Positions 1 through 7,998 of a stretch of 45,407 nucleotides of DNA are shown piece by piece. The position numbers and the translations under genes are program-made. Every line of letters starts with the position of its first letter. Position 1 is the first letter of the stretch. Source of the DNA: Peptococcaceae bacterium BRH_c8a (GTDB lineage: Bacteria > Bacillota > Desulfotomaculia > Desulfotomaculales > Desulfallaceae). The notes beneath the pieces were generated by a model. It ran no database searches and was not told the DNA's origin. It saw only the letters and a list, made by a program, of their open reading frames with translations. The stretch lies in contig LADP01000026.1 in NCBI GenBank assembly GCA_000961575.1, forward strand, positions 1 to 45,407, in the 5' to 3' direction.

Positions 1-173
1 TCTATGTATGCTTTAGCCCATTTAATGGGTTCTTGCCCATTTAGTTTTTCCTGTAATTCAGCAACCGTTCCCAACTTTTCAACAACTCTGGTAGAACGTT
101 TACCGTTTTCGTAAACGGATTGTATGACATAAAGTGAAGTAGCATTTTTAGACTTGGATATACTAAGTCGCAC
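1..173 (-). mobile_element. IS transposase, N-terminal fragment (IS1634/IS4-like)
   Basis: The frame reads leftward from a GTG at 173 and leaves the window at base 1, so only the first 57 residues are visible. A strong Shine-Dalgarno GGAGGGG lies just upstream on the minus strand. The peptide begins VRLSISKSKNATSLYVIQS and continues with YENGKRSTRVVEKLG. This resembles the N-terminal segment of IS1634-type (DUF4277/DDE) transposases, which starts with a short beta-rich 'YVI.S.YENGK' motif. The catalytic DDE residues lie outside the window. The other IS end and any target-site duplication cannot be seen. The family is assigned from motif memory only. Confidence 0.7.
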
Positions 174-261
174 GGTAAGAAACCCCTCCAATCCCTTATA
201 TTATAACACATTACGCAAAATTACGCAACATCTATTGGAGAAAATTTGACAGTTTTCCAAT

Positions 262-285
262 AAAAAAAGCCCTGTTTTCAAGGCT
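262..285 (-). terminator. Hairpin plus T-run upstream of the IS transposase
   Basis: Read on the minus strand, a 6-bp stem (AGCCTT with a G-U pair, loop GAAAAC) is followed by seven T. It lies between the host region and the transposase and would stop outside transcription from entering the IS gene, an arrangement common in insertion sequences. The exact IS end was not identified. The hairpin-rich stretch at about 309-345 (CCCGG...CCGGG) may mark it. Confidence 0.55.
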
Positions 286-436
286 TGCAGAGATTTCTAT
301 ATTAAAGCAAGTGTCAAAGACCCGGGGAGCGCCCCGTGCCGGGCAGTATCTCTTATGTCCCATCGGTGGCGGGTCTGTGCATGGCCGGTTATGTAGTAGA
401 CAAACTATTAGGGCTGGGCGTTTTTAACAATATGAA

Positions 437-465
437 TTGACATTTTTTATCTATGCAGATATTAT
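437..465 (+). promoter_or_regulatory. Sigma-A promoter of trxA
   Basis: TTGACA (437-442), a 17-nt spacer and TATTAT (460-465) form a near-consensus vegetative promoter about 125 nt before the trxA start. The leader in between contains a short inverted repeat CTAATT/AATTAG but no riboswitch that I recognise. Confidence 0.75.
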
Positions 466-589
466 ATAAAATGTGGATATGCTATCCTTGGGAATCTATT
501 AACGGTCTTATTTTGTTATTACTAATTGTTAATTCTAATTAGGGCAGCATTGTGCAGCAACATAAGTAACGTTGAAAGGAGAGAATAAC

Positions 590-922
590 GTGGCTAGTGA
601 GAACATCAACATTCTCGGTGAATCAAACTTTCAGCAATTTATTGATAATGCCACCACACCGGTACTGGTGGATTTTTGGGCGGAGTGGTGTGGACCCTGC
701 AAAATGATTGCTCCCGTGGTGGAAGAGGTGGCCAAGGACTATGAAGGTAAAATAGCAGTGGCCAAGTTGAACGTGGATGAAAACAAGACCATCCCATCAA
801 ATTTTGGGGTTGTTAGCATCCCTACGCTGATTGTTTTTAAAGGCGGCAAAGAAGTGGAAAGAATAGTCGGATTCAAAACCAAAAAGGAACTGCAGGCAGC
901 GATAGACAAGCATATCGCGTAA
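590..922 (+). CDS. trxA: Thioredoxin
   Basis: This 110-residue cytoplasmic thiol-disulfide oxidoreductase donates electrons to reductases and repairs protein disulfides. The active site WCGPC is present, preceded by LVDFWAEW. The conserved cis-proline follows in VSIPTLIVF, and the KGGKEVERIVGF segment is typical of TrxA. The length is the usual one for a single thioredoxin domain. The GTG at 590 was chosen because AAAGGAG lies 7-8 nt upstream. An earlier in-frame TTG at 572 would sit inside or before that ribosome site and add residues unlike thioredoxin. It has its own promoter and a downstream terminator, so it is probably monocistronic. Confidence 0.96.
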   Translation: MASENINILGESNFQQFIDNATTPVLVDFWAEWCGPCKMIAPVVEEVAKDYEGKIAVAKLNVDENKTIPSNFGVVSIPTLIVFKGGKEVERIVGFKTKKELQAAIDKHIA

Positions 923-1006
923 TGCGGCCTTTATTTTTATTTTAAACTGTTTAATGCCATTTTTTAAAATCATTTTAATGGCCAAAAAAATTAATATTGT
1001 ACCAAA

Positions 1007-1049
1007 GGGCGCGCGGCTAAGGAACTTGCTTTAGTGCGTGCCTTTTTTT
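1007..1049 (+). terminator. Rho-independent terminator after trxA
   Basis: A long imperfect stem, GGCGCGCGGCTAA pairing with TTTAGTGCGTGCC, is followed by seven T. It closes the trxA transcript and also rules out the longest possible upstream start of the next gene, which would begin inside the hairpin. Confidence 0.85.
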
Positions 1050-1106
1050 ATCTTCGCACAGCCTGTAAGCTCTCTTCTTTATGATTTTTTTAGGGTGGTG
1101 ACCAAA

Positions 1107-2438
1107 TTGGAAGACATGTTTCGACAGGCGGCCGAAAAAAATATGCACAAAGCAGCTCCTCTGGCTGTACGGATGCGGCCGCGCACGCTGGAAGAGTTTG
1201 AAGAACAGCTCAGCTTGGTGGGGCCGGGCCGGCCGCTAAATAAACTCATTACCAGCGACGGGCTGCAGTCACTAATTCTTTTCGGCCCGCCCGGCACCGG
1301 CAAAACCACCCTGGCCCATATCATTGCCAACCTAACCAGCGCCCACTTTGAAAAAATAAACGCTGTGATGGCCGGGGTGGCGGATATCCGCAAAGTGGTG
1401 GAACAGGCCAAAGACCGCCTGGGCATGTACGCCCGGCGTACCGTGCTGTTCATAGATGAAATTCACCGTTTCAACAAAGCGCAACAGGACGCGCTGCTGC
1501 CTTTTGTCGAAGACGGAACCGTGGTGCTGGTGGGTTCCACCACCGAAAACCCCATGTTCGCAATAAACCGGCCCCTGTTGTCCCGGTCGCTGTTATACCG
1601 GTTGGAGCCACTATCAACAGCTGCGTTGGGCCGGCTACTGCAGCGGGCCCTGTCCGACACCGAACGCGGTCTGGGTGACTACCGGGTAGAACTGGAAGAT
1701 GGCGTGCAGAATGCGATTACCGGTTTTGCCAACGGTGATGCCAGATCAGCCCTAAACGTGCTGGAACTGGCGGTGCTAACCACGCTGCCCGGGGAAGACG
1801 GCAGGCGTTTAATCACTTTGGAAGCGGTAAAAAGCGTCTGCCAAAACCGCATCATTCAGTTTGACCGGGTGGATGAACATTACGACGTTATCTCAGCCTT
1901 CATCAAAAGCATGCGGGGCTCGGATCCCCAGGCTGTCCTTTACTGGCTGGCCAGACTGCTGCATGCCGGCGAAGCCCCTGTTTTTGTGGCCCGGCGGATT
2001 ATGATCCTGGCTGCCGAGGACATCGGACTGGCCGACCCCCAGGCCCTGGTGATAGCCACAGCCGCAGCCCAGGCAGTAGAGCGCATCGGTATGCCCGAAG
2101 CCAGAATTATCCTGGCCGAAGCCGCGGTGTACATGGCCCTGGCACCCAAGAGCAACGCCGCATACCTGGGTATCGAAGCTGCCCTGGAAGCGGTACGCAA
2201 CGAAAGAGTAACGGCGGTACCGTCGCACCTGCGCGATACCAGCTATAGTGGCGCCAAGCAAAACCTGGGTCACGGCATCGGTTATAAATACCCCCATGAT
2301 TATCAAAACCACTGGGTAATTCAGCAATACCTGCCCGATAACATGACCAACAGGATCTTTTACAGTCCTTCGGAGCAGGAAAAAGAAAAAAACATCTGGG
2401 AACGTTGGCATAGCCGAAAAAAAAATGATAAACAGTAG
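1107..2438 (+). CDS. rarA: Replication-associated recombination protein A (AAA+ ATPase)
   Basis: RarA (MgsA/YcaJ; YrvN in Bacillus) is a clamp-loader-like AAA+ ATPase that acts at stalled replication forks. Walker A GPPGTGKTT and Walker B VLFIDEIHRF are clear, followed by sensor-1 VLVGSTTENP, an arginine-finger region LLSRSL, and the family C-terminus with the GYKYPHD motif. The 443-residue length fits. The start is set at TTG 1107 because AGGGTGGTG lies 7-8 nt upstream; the upstream extension overlaps the trxA terminator and looks non-coding. The position just before an Rrf2 regulator and a cysteine desulfurase repeats the order yrvN-cymR-yrvO of Bacillus. Confidence 0.93.
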   Translation: MEDMFRQAAEKNMHKAAPLAVRMRPRTLEEFEEQLSLVGPGRPLNKLITSDGLQSLILFGPPGTGKTTLAHIIANLTSAHFEKINAVMAGVADIRKVVEQAKDRLGMYARRTVLFIDEIHRFNKAQQDALLPFVEDGTVVLVGSTTENPMFAINRPLLSRSLLYRLEPLSTAALGRLLQRALSDTERGLGDYRVELEDGVQNAITGFANGDARSALNVLELAVLTTLPGEDGRRLITLEAVKSVCQNRIIQFDRVDEHYDVISAFIKSMRGSDPQAVLYWLARLLHAGEAPVFVARRIMILAAEDIGLADPQALVIATAAAQAVERIGMPEARIILAEAAVYMALAPKSNAAYLGIEAALEAVRNERVTAVPSHLRDTSYSGAKQNLGHGIGYKYPHDYQNHWVIQQYLPDNMTNRIFYSPSEQEKEKNIWERWHSRKKNDKQ

Positions 2439-2460
2439 GACAAAAGTAAGAAAAACTTAA

Positions 2461-2509
2461 TTGACAATAACCTATCGGAATGCTAAGATATCCGTGTAAT
2501 CAATTCCGA
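2461..2509 (+). promoter_or_regulatory. Promoter and candidate operator of the Fe-S gene cluster
   Basis: TTGACA (2461-2466), a 17-nt spacer and TAAGAT (2484-2489) form a strong promoter for the Rrf2-type regulator gene. A 7-bp inverted repeat, TCGGAAT (2475-2481) and ATTCCGA (2503-2509), straddles the -10 element and start point. Autoregulation by the encoded regulator is an inference from this position. Confidence 0.7.
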
Positions 2510-2542
2510 GTGAATCAGTGTGAATTAAAGAGGGTGGGATTA

Positions 2543-2980
2543 TTGCGGCTGTCCACACGTGGACACTACGGGTTAAAGGCCATGTTCGACTTGGCCCAGC
2601 ATTACGGAACCGAACCCATTCCGCTGAAGACGGTGGCAGAACGACAAAACATTTCGGAAAACTACCTGGAACAGTTAATTGCCACCCTGCGTAAAACAGG
2701 GTTGGTAAAAAGCGTGCGGGGTTCGCAGGGAGGTTATATACTGGCCCGGGATCCCGAAAAGATAACGGTAGGTGACATTATCAGGGTCATGGAAGGGCCG
2801 ATTGCCCCGGTGGACTGCGTAAGCGAGATTGAACCCGCCGAGTGCATCCAGTCCGAATACTGCATCACCCGGTCGGTATGGGCCAGGGTCAGAGACTCAC
2901 TAGCCGAGCTCATGGACTCCATCAGTCTGGCCGATATGTTACGCGACGCCGACAAAGCGGAACAGGAAAGACGCATTTAA
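2543..2980 (+). CDS. iscR: Rrf2-family [2Fe-2S] transcriptional regulator, IscR-like
   Basis: This 145-residue winged-helix regulator opens with LRLSTRGHYGLKAMFDLA, typical of Rrf2 proteins. The recognition region is ISENYLEQLIATLRKTGLVKSVRGSQGGY. Three cysteines follow in the pattern CVSEIEPAECIQSEYC, which is expected to bind a [2Fe-2S] cluster as in IscR and argues against a cluster-less CymR. TTG 2543 was chosen because GAGGGTGGG lies just upstream; the longer reading adds 21 residues unlike the family. It precedes the cysteine desulfurase and iscU genes, so it probably senses Fe-S status and represses this cluster when loaded. Confidence 0.88.
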   Translation: MRLSTRGHYGLKAMFDLAQHYGTEPIPLKTVAERQNISENYLEQLIATLRKTGLVKSVRGSQGGYILARDPEKITVGDIIRVMEGPIAPVDCVSEIEPAECIQSEYCITRSVWARVRDSLAELMDSISLADMLRDADKAEQERRI

Positions 2981-3072
2981 ATCTTGATTAAAATATTAAA
3001 TAATAATAGTGTGCAAAATTTAATATTTCTCAATCCAGCAACAATACAAGCCCCAAAGGAGGAGCAGATCAA

Positions 3073-4302
3073 GTGCAAAGAGTTTACTTCGACCACAGCG
3101 CCACTACGCCGGTACGTCCGGAAGTTTTTGAGGAGATGCAAAAATATCTAACCGATTATTTCGGCAACCCCACTAGTTTGCATTACTTCGGCCGGGTAGT
3201 CAGAAAAGCCATTGAAGAAGCTCGTGAAAAAGTGGCCCGGGCCATCGGCGCCCAACCCAACGAAATTGTTTTTACCAGTGGCGGTACCGAGTCAGATAAC
3301 ATGGCCATCCACGGTGTAGCCATGATTAATAAAAACCGCGGCAACCACATCATCACTTCCGCCGTGGAACACCATGCTGTACTAAACACCGTCAAGTCGT
3401 TGTCCAAACAGGGTTTTACCATTACCATTCTGCCGGTTGACAAGCACGGCATGGTCGACGTTGATGATTTGGCCAATGCCATAACCGACAAGACCATCCT
3501 GGTCACCATCATGCACGCTAACAACGAAATGGGCACCATTCAACCCATTAAGGAACTGGCGGCCCTGGCCAAGAGCAAGGGTATCACTTTCCACACCGAT
3601 GCCGTGCAGACGCTGGGCAAAATACCCGTTGACGTGAACGAACTAGGGGTAGACCTGTTAACTATCAGCGGTCACAAAATATACGGGCCCAAAGGAATTG
3701 GCGCCCTGTACATCCGTAAAGGCACCCGTTGGAGACAATCCCTGTTCCATGGCGGTGCCCAAGAGAAACTGCGCCGCTCGGGCACCGAAAATGTCCCCGG
3801 CATCGTTGCCATGGGCAAAGCCTGTGAATTGGCGGTTCAGGAGCTGGATCAAGAACCCGCTTACCTGAAAGGATTGCGGGATAAATTGATTAAGGAGGTC
3901 ATGGACAGAATTCCCCACACCAGGGTAACCGGCCATCCCACTATGCGCCTGCCCAACCATGCCAGTTTCACTTTTGAATTCATTGAAGGTGAATCAATGC
4001 TGCTTAGCCTGGATATGAAAGGGTTCGCGGCATCAAGCGGGTCAGCCTGTACATCCGGTTCACTTGAACCGTCCCACGTTCTGCTGTCCATGGGCATTCC
4101 CCATGAACTGGCGCACGGTTCCATCCGCATCACTTTGGGGCGTGACAATAAGCCCGAAGACATTGATAGCTTTATGGAAGTAATGCCGCCCATCGTGGAA
4201 CGGCTAAGGGCCATGTCACCTTTGGATCAGGAAAACGAGTTTGCCATTGAAAGCGACTGTGTGTCATGTAAGGCTAGTGATACTTGTCAAAGGCAGGTAT
4301 AA
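3073..4302 (+). CDS. iscS: Cysteine desulfurase (NifS/IscS type)
   Basis: This PLP enzyme removes sulfur from cysteine for Fe-S assembly and tRNA thiolation. Visible features are the N-terminal YFDHSATTPVRPEV, the TSGGTESDN loop, HHAVLN, the PLP lysine in SGHKIYGPKGIGALY, and the mobile catalytic loop with Cys in SSGSACTSGSLEPSHVL. At 409 residues it is slightly longer than usual; the extra C-terminal tail carries three more cysteines (CVSC...C), which may bind metal or help sulfur transfer. GTG 3073 has an AAAGGAGGAG site 8-9 nt upstream. The neighbours iscU and mnmA are its natural sulfur acceptors. Whether it should be called iscS or nifS cannot be decided here. Confidence 0.94.
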   Translation: MQRVYFDHSATTPVRPEVFEEMQKYLTDYFGNPTSLHYFGRVVRKAIEEAREKVARAIGAQPNEIVFTSGGTESDNMAIHGVAMINKNRGNHIITSAVEHHAVLNTVKSLSKQGFTITILPVDKHGMVDVDDLANAITDKTILVTIMHANNEMGTIQPIKELAALAKSKGITFHTDAVQTLGKIPVDVNELGVDLLTISGHKIYGPKGIGALYIRKGTRWRQSLFHGGAQEKLRRSGTENVPGIVAMGKACELAVQELDQEPAYLKGLRDKLIKEVMDRIPHTRVTGHPTMRLPNHASFTFEFIEGESMLLSLDMKGFAASSGSACTSGSLEPSHVLLSMGIPHELAHGSIRITLGRDNKPEDIDSFMEVMPPIVERLRAMSPLDQENEFAIESDCVSCKASDTCQRQV

Positions 4303-4384
4303 CTGGTCAGGAGTCAGGATTCAGGAGTCAGAGTAAGGGAACGGTTTATTGGCTGGAAGTATTCTGAATTCTGACTACTGAATT
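4303..4384. repeat. Dispersed GTCAGGAGTCAGGA inverted-repeat element
   Basis: Between iscS and iscU lies GGAGTCAGGATTCAGGAGTCAG on the left and TTCTGAATTCTGACTACTGA on the right, forming an imperfect inverted repeat of about 75 nt. A fragment of the same motif (GGGAGTCAGGAGTCA) recurs at 16022-16036 after mltG. It looks like a small non-autonomous repeat and not coding DNA. Confidence 0.6.
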
Positions 4385-4442
4385 GAATACCTGTACGGAT
4401 ATTTTTTATCAATATGCAAAAAATACGGGGGAGGATGCGGGC

Positions 4443-4811
4443 ATGTATACTGAAAAAGTGATGGATCATTTTGAAAATCCACGTAATGTAGGCGAAATCT
4501 CCGACGCCAACGGCGTAGGACAAGTGGGTAACCCCTCCTGCGGCGACATTATGAAAATTTACCTTAAAGTTGAAGACAACGTCATTAAAGATATAAAGTT
4601 TAAAACCTTCGGTTGCGGGGCAGCCATCGCCACCAGCAGTATGGTTACCGAAATGGCTATGGGCAAAACCATTGAGGAAGCGTTGCAGCTTAGCAACAAA
4701 GCAGTGGCAGAAGCGCTGGACGGTCTGCCGCCCAAAAAAATGCACTGCTCCAACCTGGCCGCCGATGCGCTGCACGCCGCGATTAAGGACTACAAAGAAA
4801 AACAAAAATAA
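4443..4811 (+). CDS. iscU: Fe-S cluster assembly scaffold protein IscU
   Basis: This 122-residue U-type scaffold receives sulfur from the neighbouring desulfurase and builds Fe-S clusters. The three ligand cysteines are in GNPSCGD, FGCGAAIA and KKMHCSNLA. The aspartate of SCGD, which favours cluster release, is present. LPPKKMHC corresponds to the LPPVK-type chaperone-binding segment but is altered. ATG 4443 was chosen because GGGGGAGG lies 8 nt upstream; the 20 extra upstream residues lie in repeat-derived sequence. It is followed 18 nt later by mnmA, so the cluster joins Fe-S assembly to tRNA thiolation. Confidence 0.94.
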   Translation: MYTEKVMDHFENPRNVGEISDANGVGQVGNPSCGDIMKIYLKVEDNVIKDIKFKTFGCGAAIATSSMVTEMAMGKTIEEALQLSNKAVAEALDGLPPKKMHCSNLAADALHAAIKDYKEKQK

Positions 4812-4829
4812 CGGATACCGGGTGATATT

Positions 4830-5915
4830 TTGGACACAAATAATAAAACAGTAGTTGTGGCCATGAGCGGCGGCGTGGACAGTTCTGTCACCGCCGCTCT
4901 TTTACTTGAGCAGGGTTATCAGGTAATCGGAGTGACCATGCAGATATGGGACCCTGCGGTAACCGAGGTGGACGGCGATTACGTGGGGTGCTGTTCCCTG
5001 GCAGCGGTGGACGATGCCCGTGCCGTCGCCGACAAGCTGGGCATTCCGTATTACGTGCTGAACTTCCACGCCCTGTTTCGGCAGACAGTGGTACAGGATT
5101 TCATTCGCCAGTACGTCAGGGGCCGCACCCCCAACCCCTGTGTAGTCTGCAACCGGGTAATCAAATTTGAGGCCCTGCTGCAAAAAGCCAGGTCCCTGGA
5201 AGCCGACTACCTGGCCACCGGCCATTACGCCATCATCGGTTACGACCAACAAACCGGCCGCCACACGCTTAAGAAAGCCAGGGACCAACGCAAGGATCAG
5301 ACCTACTTCTTGTATTCCATGACCCAGAACCAGTTAGCTCACACCCTAATGCCGCTGGGCGGTTTCGTCAAAGATGAAGTGCGGCAGATGGCCGCGCAAA
5401 GAGACTTAAAGGTGGCGGAAAAGCCCGAAAGCCAGGAAATATGCTTTGTGCCCGACGACAACTACCGCAATTTCTTGCGGGAAAACGTTGCTGAACAGAT
5501 TAAGCCCGGCCCCTTTTTGGATTTGGCCGGTAATGAAATAGGCCGCCACGAAGGCATTGCCTTTTACACCATCGGCCAGCGCCGCGGTCTGGGCCTGGCC
5601 ACCGGGGAAAGGGTTTATGTGGTGGAAATTGACCCCCAGCGCAACGCCGTAGTTGTCGGGCCTGTAGAATCATTAAGCAAAACCAGCCTGATGGCGGCAG
5701 ACCTAAACCTGGTGCTGGTGGACAAACTCACCGGCCCCACCCAAGTTCAGGCCCAGATCAGGTACAACGGCGAACCCGCCCCAGCCACCGTAACCCCGGT
5801 AGATGAACACCGGGTACGAGTCGATTTCGAAACACCGCAGCTAGCCATCACGCCAGGCCAGGCCGTAGTTTTCTACCAGAGGGACAATCTCCTGGGCGGC
5901 GGCACCATCGAGTAA
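4830..5915 (+). CDS. mnmA: tRNA-specific 2-thiouridylase MnmA
   Basis: MnmA makes 2-thiouridine at position 34 of Lys, Glu and Gln tRNAs, taking sulfur from the cysteine desulfurase pathway. The PP-loop SGGVDSS is at residues 13-19. The catalytic cysteine is Cys104 in TPNPCVVCN, and the second one lies in PESQEICFVPD. GQRRGLGLATGERVYVV marks the central domain, and a C-terminal beta-barrel follows. The 361-residue length is standard. The start is TTG 4830 with GGGTGAT upstream. It is the last gene of the iscR-iscS-iscU-mnmA run, followed by a large hairpin. Confidence 0.95.
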   Translation: MDTNNKTVVVAMSGGVDSSVTAALLLEQGYQVIGVTMQIWDPAVTEVDGDYVGCCSLAAVDDARAVADKLGIPYYVLNFHALFRQTVVQDFIRQYVRGRTPNPCVVCNRVIKFEALLQKARSLEADYLATGHYAIIGYDQQTGRHTLKKARDQRKDQTYFLYSMTQNQLAHTLMPLGGFVKDEVRQMAAQRDLKVAEKPESQEICFVPDDNYRNFLRENVAEQIKPGPFLDLAGNEIGRHEGIAFYTIGQRRGLGLATGERVYVVEIDPQRNAVVVGPVESLSKTSLMAADLNLVLVDKLTGPTQVQAQIRYNGEPAPATVTPVDEHRVRVDFETPQLAITPGQAVVFYQRDNLLGGGTIE

Positions 5916-5919
5916 GAAG

Positions 5920-5974
5920 GGGGTCAGGCTTTTGTGTCATGGGGACGGTTCCTTTGACACAAAAGTCTGACCCC
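5920..5974. repeat. Large hairpin repeat with GGGGACGGTTC core, after mnmA
   Basis: The left arm GGGGTCAGGCTTTTGTGTCA pairs with TGACACAAAAGTCTGACCCC; the loop contains GGGGACGGTTCC. It can form a 20-bp stem with one mismatch and may stop transcription. The GGGGACGGTTC core and GGGGTCAG arms recur near 17522-17570 and 23711-23736, so it is a dispersed element and not only a local terminator. Confidence 0.75.
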
Positions 5975-6039
5975 TCTTTGCATTACCGGGTTAAAAATTG
6001 GGCATAATGTATTTATGAGAATGTCAAGGAGGCGATAGG

Positions 6040-6213
6040 TTGCATTGCCCGGTATGCGGCGGCAAAGCCACCGGCAAGGTGGGCGTAGAGCAATACTACT
6101 GCTGGGATTGCTGCGTTGAATACAGGTTAAACAAAGAAGGGGTCAACATTTTCGAAGTTGGCGAGGACGGCAGCCTGGTTTCTTTTGACCCGGCGAATGA
6201 AAACCTACTGTAA
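6040..6213 (+). CDS. Small zinc-ribbon protein, function unknown
   Basis: This 57-residue reading frame is too short for many gene callers. TTG 6040 has a strong AAGGAGG 8 nt upstream. The protein begins MHCPVCGGKATGKVG and continues EQYYCWDCCVEYRL, giving CxxC...CxxCC, which is a treble-clef or zinc-ribbon fold. The C-terminal half is acidic and has no cysteine. It stops 16 nt before the next small gene and probably shares its transcript. A nucleic-acid or protein-binding role is a guess. The ribosome site and regular cysteine spacing support it being real. Confidence 0.72.
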   Translation: MHCPVCGGKATGKVGVEQYYCWDCCVEYRLNKEGVNIFEVGEDGSLVSFDPANENLL

Positions 6214-6229
6214 TAGGAAGGTGAGTTTT

Positions 6230-6427
6230 TTGACCAGAAATTTTTGGCGGGGCTTAATAGCCGGCAGTGTTTTGGCCGCTGTTATGAACATGATGAAAAA
6301 ACCACAGCGCAAGCCAGGGGAACTGCTCGGCATGGACAGGGTCAGGCGTATGCACCCGCGTCGGGCAGCCGATAAGATGTTAAGAGGCGTAACCCGAACA
6401 GTGGACGGATTAATCAAAAAAAGGTAA
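6230..6427 (+). CDS. Small membrane-anchored basic protein, unknown
   Basis: This 65-residue protein has one predicted membrane helix near the N-terminus (GLIAGSVLAAVMNMM) and a basic tail (KKPQRKPGELL, RRMHPRRAADKML). The general plan resembles YtxH-type small envelope proteins, but I do not recognise the family. TTG 6230 was chosen because AGGAAGGTGAG lies just upstream and the longer in-frame start overlaps the preceding zinc-ribbon gene. A terminator hairpin follows. Confidence 0.65.
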   Translation: MTRNFWRGLIAGSVLAAVMNMMKKPQRKPGELLGMDRVRRMHPRRAADKMLRGVTRTVDGLIKKR

Positions 6428-6442
6428 CCGAAACCGATATCC

Positions 6443-6472
6443 GAAAAGTGGGGACCGCCATCCTCACTTTTT
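6443..6472 (+). terminator. Rho-independent terminator after the small-gene pair
   Basis: AAAAGTGGGGA pairs with TCCTCACTTTTT around the loop CCGCCA, ending in a T-run. It separates the two small genes from the AI-2E-family gene. Confidence 0.8.
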
Positions 6473-6561
6473 CATACTTTTGGGGCAAATTAATCTAATA
6501 CAGAATAAAGCGCACCGAAGAAAAACTTGGTCGTGCTTTTATTGTTGGGGTGGTGGGGATT

Positions 6562-7605
6562 TTGCCTTGGTGGCGCCGGAAAAAAAATTACTGGATCATA
6601 TTTGCGGCAATCATGGCGGTATTCATGGTCTATTTCATCTACCTCCTACGGGGTATTTTTTTATCCCTGATTCTGGCCGTGGTTATAACTTACCTGTTTT
6701 ACCCTCTGGTGCGGGCGGTAGAACACAAAGGGGTATCCAGAATATCCGCCATTTTTATTGTTTATGCGGCCATGTCATTTATTGTGGCCGGGCTGCTGCT
6801 TTACGGCATGCCCTATTTCATTGCCCAGATGTACCGGGTAGCCGAAGCAGCGCCCGGTTATGCTGCTCAGGTACAACAGTTCACCGCTTCGCTGCAAATA
6901 GAATACGCCCAGGCAGGCATTCCGGAAACCCTGCGCCGGATTATCGATGAACGCATTGGCTGGCTGGAAAACATCCTGGTGGAGCAGGCCGAGCGGGTGG
7001 TGGAAACCCTGCTGGGGCTGGCGGGGTATGTATTCAACATTATCTTGGCCCCGGTATTTGCCTTTTACCTGTTAAAAGACATTGAACTGTTCACCGACCG
7101 TACCGTCTCCTTTATACCACCCCAAAGCAGGACAGACGTGCTGGCCCTGGGCAGCGAAATTAGCAAAATCATAGACAGCTATGTTCGCGGTTACCTGCTG
7201 GTAAGCTTAATTGTAGGGATCATGACCGGCCTGGCCATGACTGTTTTAAACATGGAGTTCGCGCTGATGCTGGGCATATTCGCCGGCATGACCAACCTAA
7301 TACCCTATTTTGGCCCGCTAATCGGCGCCATCCCGGCCATTGCTCTGGCTCTGCTGGTTTCCAAGTGGATGGTGCTAAAAGTAGCTATCGCCTACCTGGT
7401 AATCCAGCAATTCGAATCCGCCATCATCGGTCCCAGGGTGATTGGTAAACGGGTTGGTTTGCATCCCCTGTTCGTAATCCTGGTGCTTTTAGCCGGCATC
7501 CAGCTTTACGGGCTCACCGGCCTAATCCTGTCCGTGCCGCTGGCCGCCATTCTACGGGTAATCTTCCGCTTCACCCTCCGCAAATTCATACCCGAGTATA
7601 ATTAG
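6562..7605 (+). CDS. AI-2E family transporter / PerM-like permease
   Basis: This integral membrane protein of about 347 residues has around eight hydrophobic segments. It matches the UPF0118/AI-2E exporter superfamily (YrrI in Bacillus), which exports small molecules or ions; the true substrate is unknown for most members. Characteristic parts are the N-terminal pair of helices, the amphipathic central region, VFAFYLLKD, GLTNLIPYFGP-like MTNLIPYFGPLIGAIPA, and the C-terminal GPRVIGKRVGLHPL. The gene order yrrI-alaS is conserved in Firmicutes. The start is uncertain: TTG 6562 is preceded by GGTGGGG, but GTG 6550 and 6553 are also in frame. No terminator is obvious before the alaS leader promoter. 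Confidence 0.88.
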   Translation: MPWWRRKKNYWIIFAAIMAVFMVYFIYLLRGIFLSLILAVVITYLFYPLVRAVEHKGVSRISAIFIVYAAMSFIVAGLLLYGMPYFIAQMYRVAEAAPGYAAQVQQFTASLQIEYAQAGIPETLRRIIDERIGWLENILVEQAERVVETLLGLAGYVFNIILAPVFAFYLLKDIELFTDRTVSFIPPQSRTDVLALGSEISKIIDSYVRGYLLVSLIVGIMTGLAMTVLNMEFALMLGIFAGMTNLIPYFGPLIGAIPAIALALLVSKWMVLKVAIAYLVIQQFESAIIGPRVIGKRVGLHPLFVILVLLAGIQLYGLTGLILSVPLAAILRVIFRFTLRKFIPEYN

Positions 7606-7622
7606 GCCCCTTACCCTACAGC

Positions 7623-7651
7623 TTGACTCTATTAAACCAATTATGTATAAT
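7623..7651 (+). promoter_or_regulatory. Promoter of the alaS T-box leader
   Basis: TTGACT (7623-7628), a 17-nt spacer and TATAAT (7646-7651) predict a start near 7658, about 340 nt before alaS. The long leader fits a T-box-regulated gene. Confidence 0.8.
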
Positions 7652-7657
7652 TATAGC

Positions 7658-7862
7658 GCCAATTAATAGGTTAAATTTGGGGAAAAAAGTAAAGATTTTT
7701 TCCATAATGCAGATGATAATTATATAAAATACGCCGCCTGACAGCGTTAACGTCTAAGGGGCGGACAACGGTCTGTTATAAACAAAATTCAGAGGCCGCT
7801 GTTAAGCAGGGTGGTACCACGGAGCCTTTCCGTCCCTGTCAGGGGAAGGAAGGCTTTTATTT
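7658..7862 (+). ncRNA. T-box leader controlling alaS
   Basis: The universal T-box bulge sequence AGGGTGGTACCACGG lies at 7807-7821, inside an antiterminator (CAGGG...CCCTG). It competes with a terminator whose GCCTTTCC...GGAAGGAAGGC stem ends in TTTTATTT. Uncharged tRNA-Ala would bind the bulge and favour read-through. The upstream half contains hairpins GGGGAAAAAA/TTTTTTCC (7680-7702) and CCGCC...GGCGG around the inner pairs GAC/GTC. I could not trace a canonical Stem I with a specifier loop and Ala codon, so the upstream architecture may be unusual. A further 136 nt with nothing recognisable separates the terminator from alaS. Confidence 0.85.
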
Positions 7863-7998
7863 ATAATTATAAAAACCGGCATCATCTTAAACCACTGAAG
7901 AAGTCCAGGTTTGCGACATTCATGCGACATTCTAATGAAACGAAGTTAGTTTTAGTGGCCGGCATCACATCTGTCACACTTTTTGGGGGTGGAGTTAA

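Noticed and set aside
572-592. Longer thioredoxin start at TTG 572
   Set aside because: The Shine-Dalgarno AAAGGAG lies inside that extension and points to GTG 590.
6480-6950. 156-residue reading frame overlapping the AI-2E gene
   Set aside because: It is an alternate frame of the start of the membrane protein and has no family motif.
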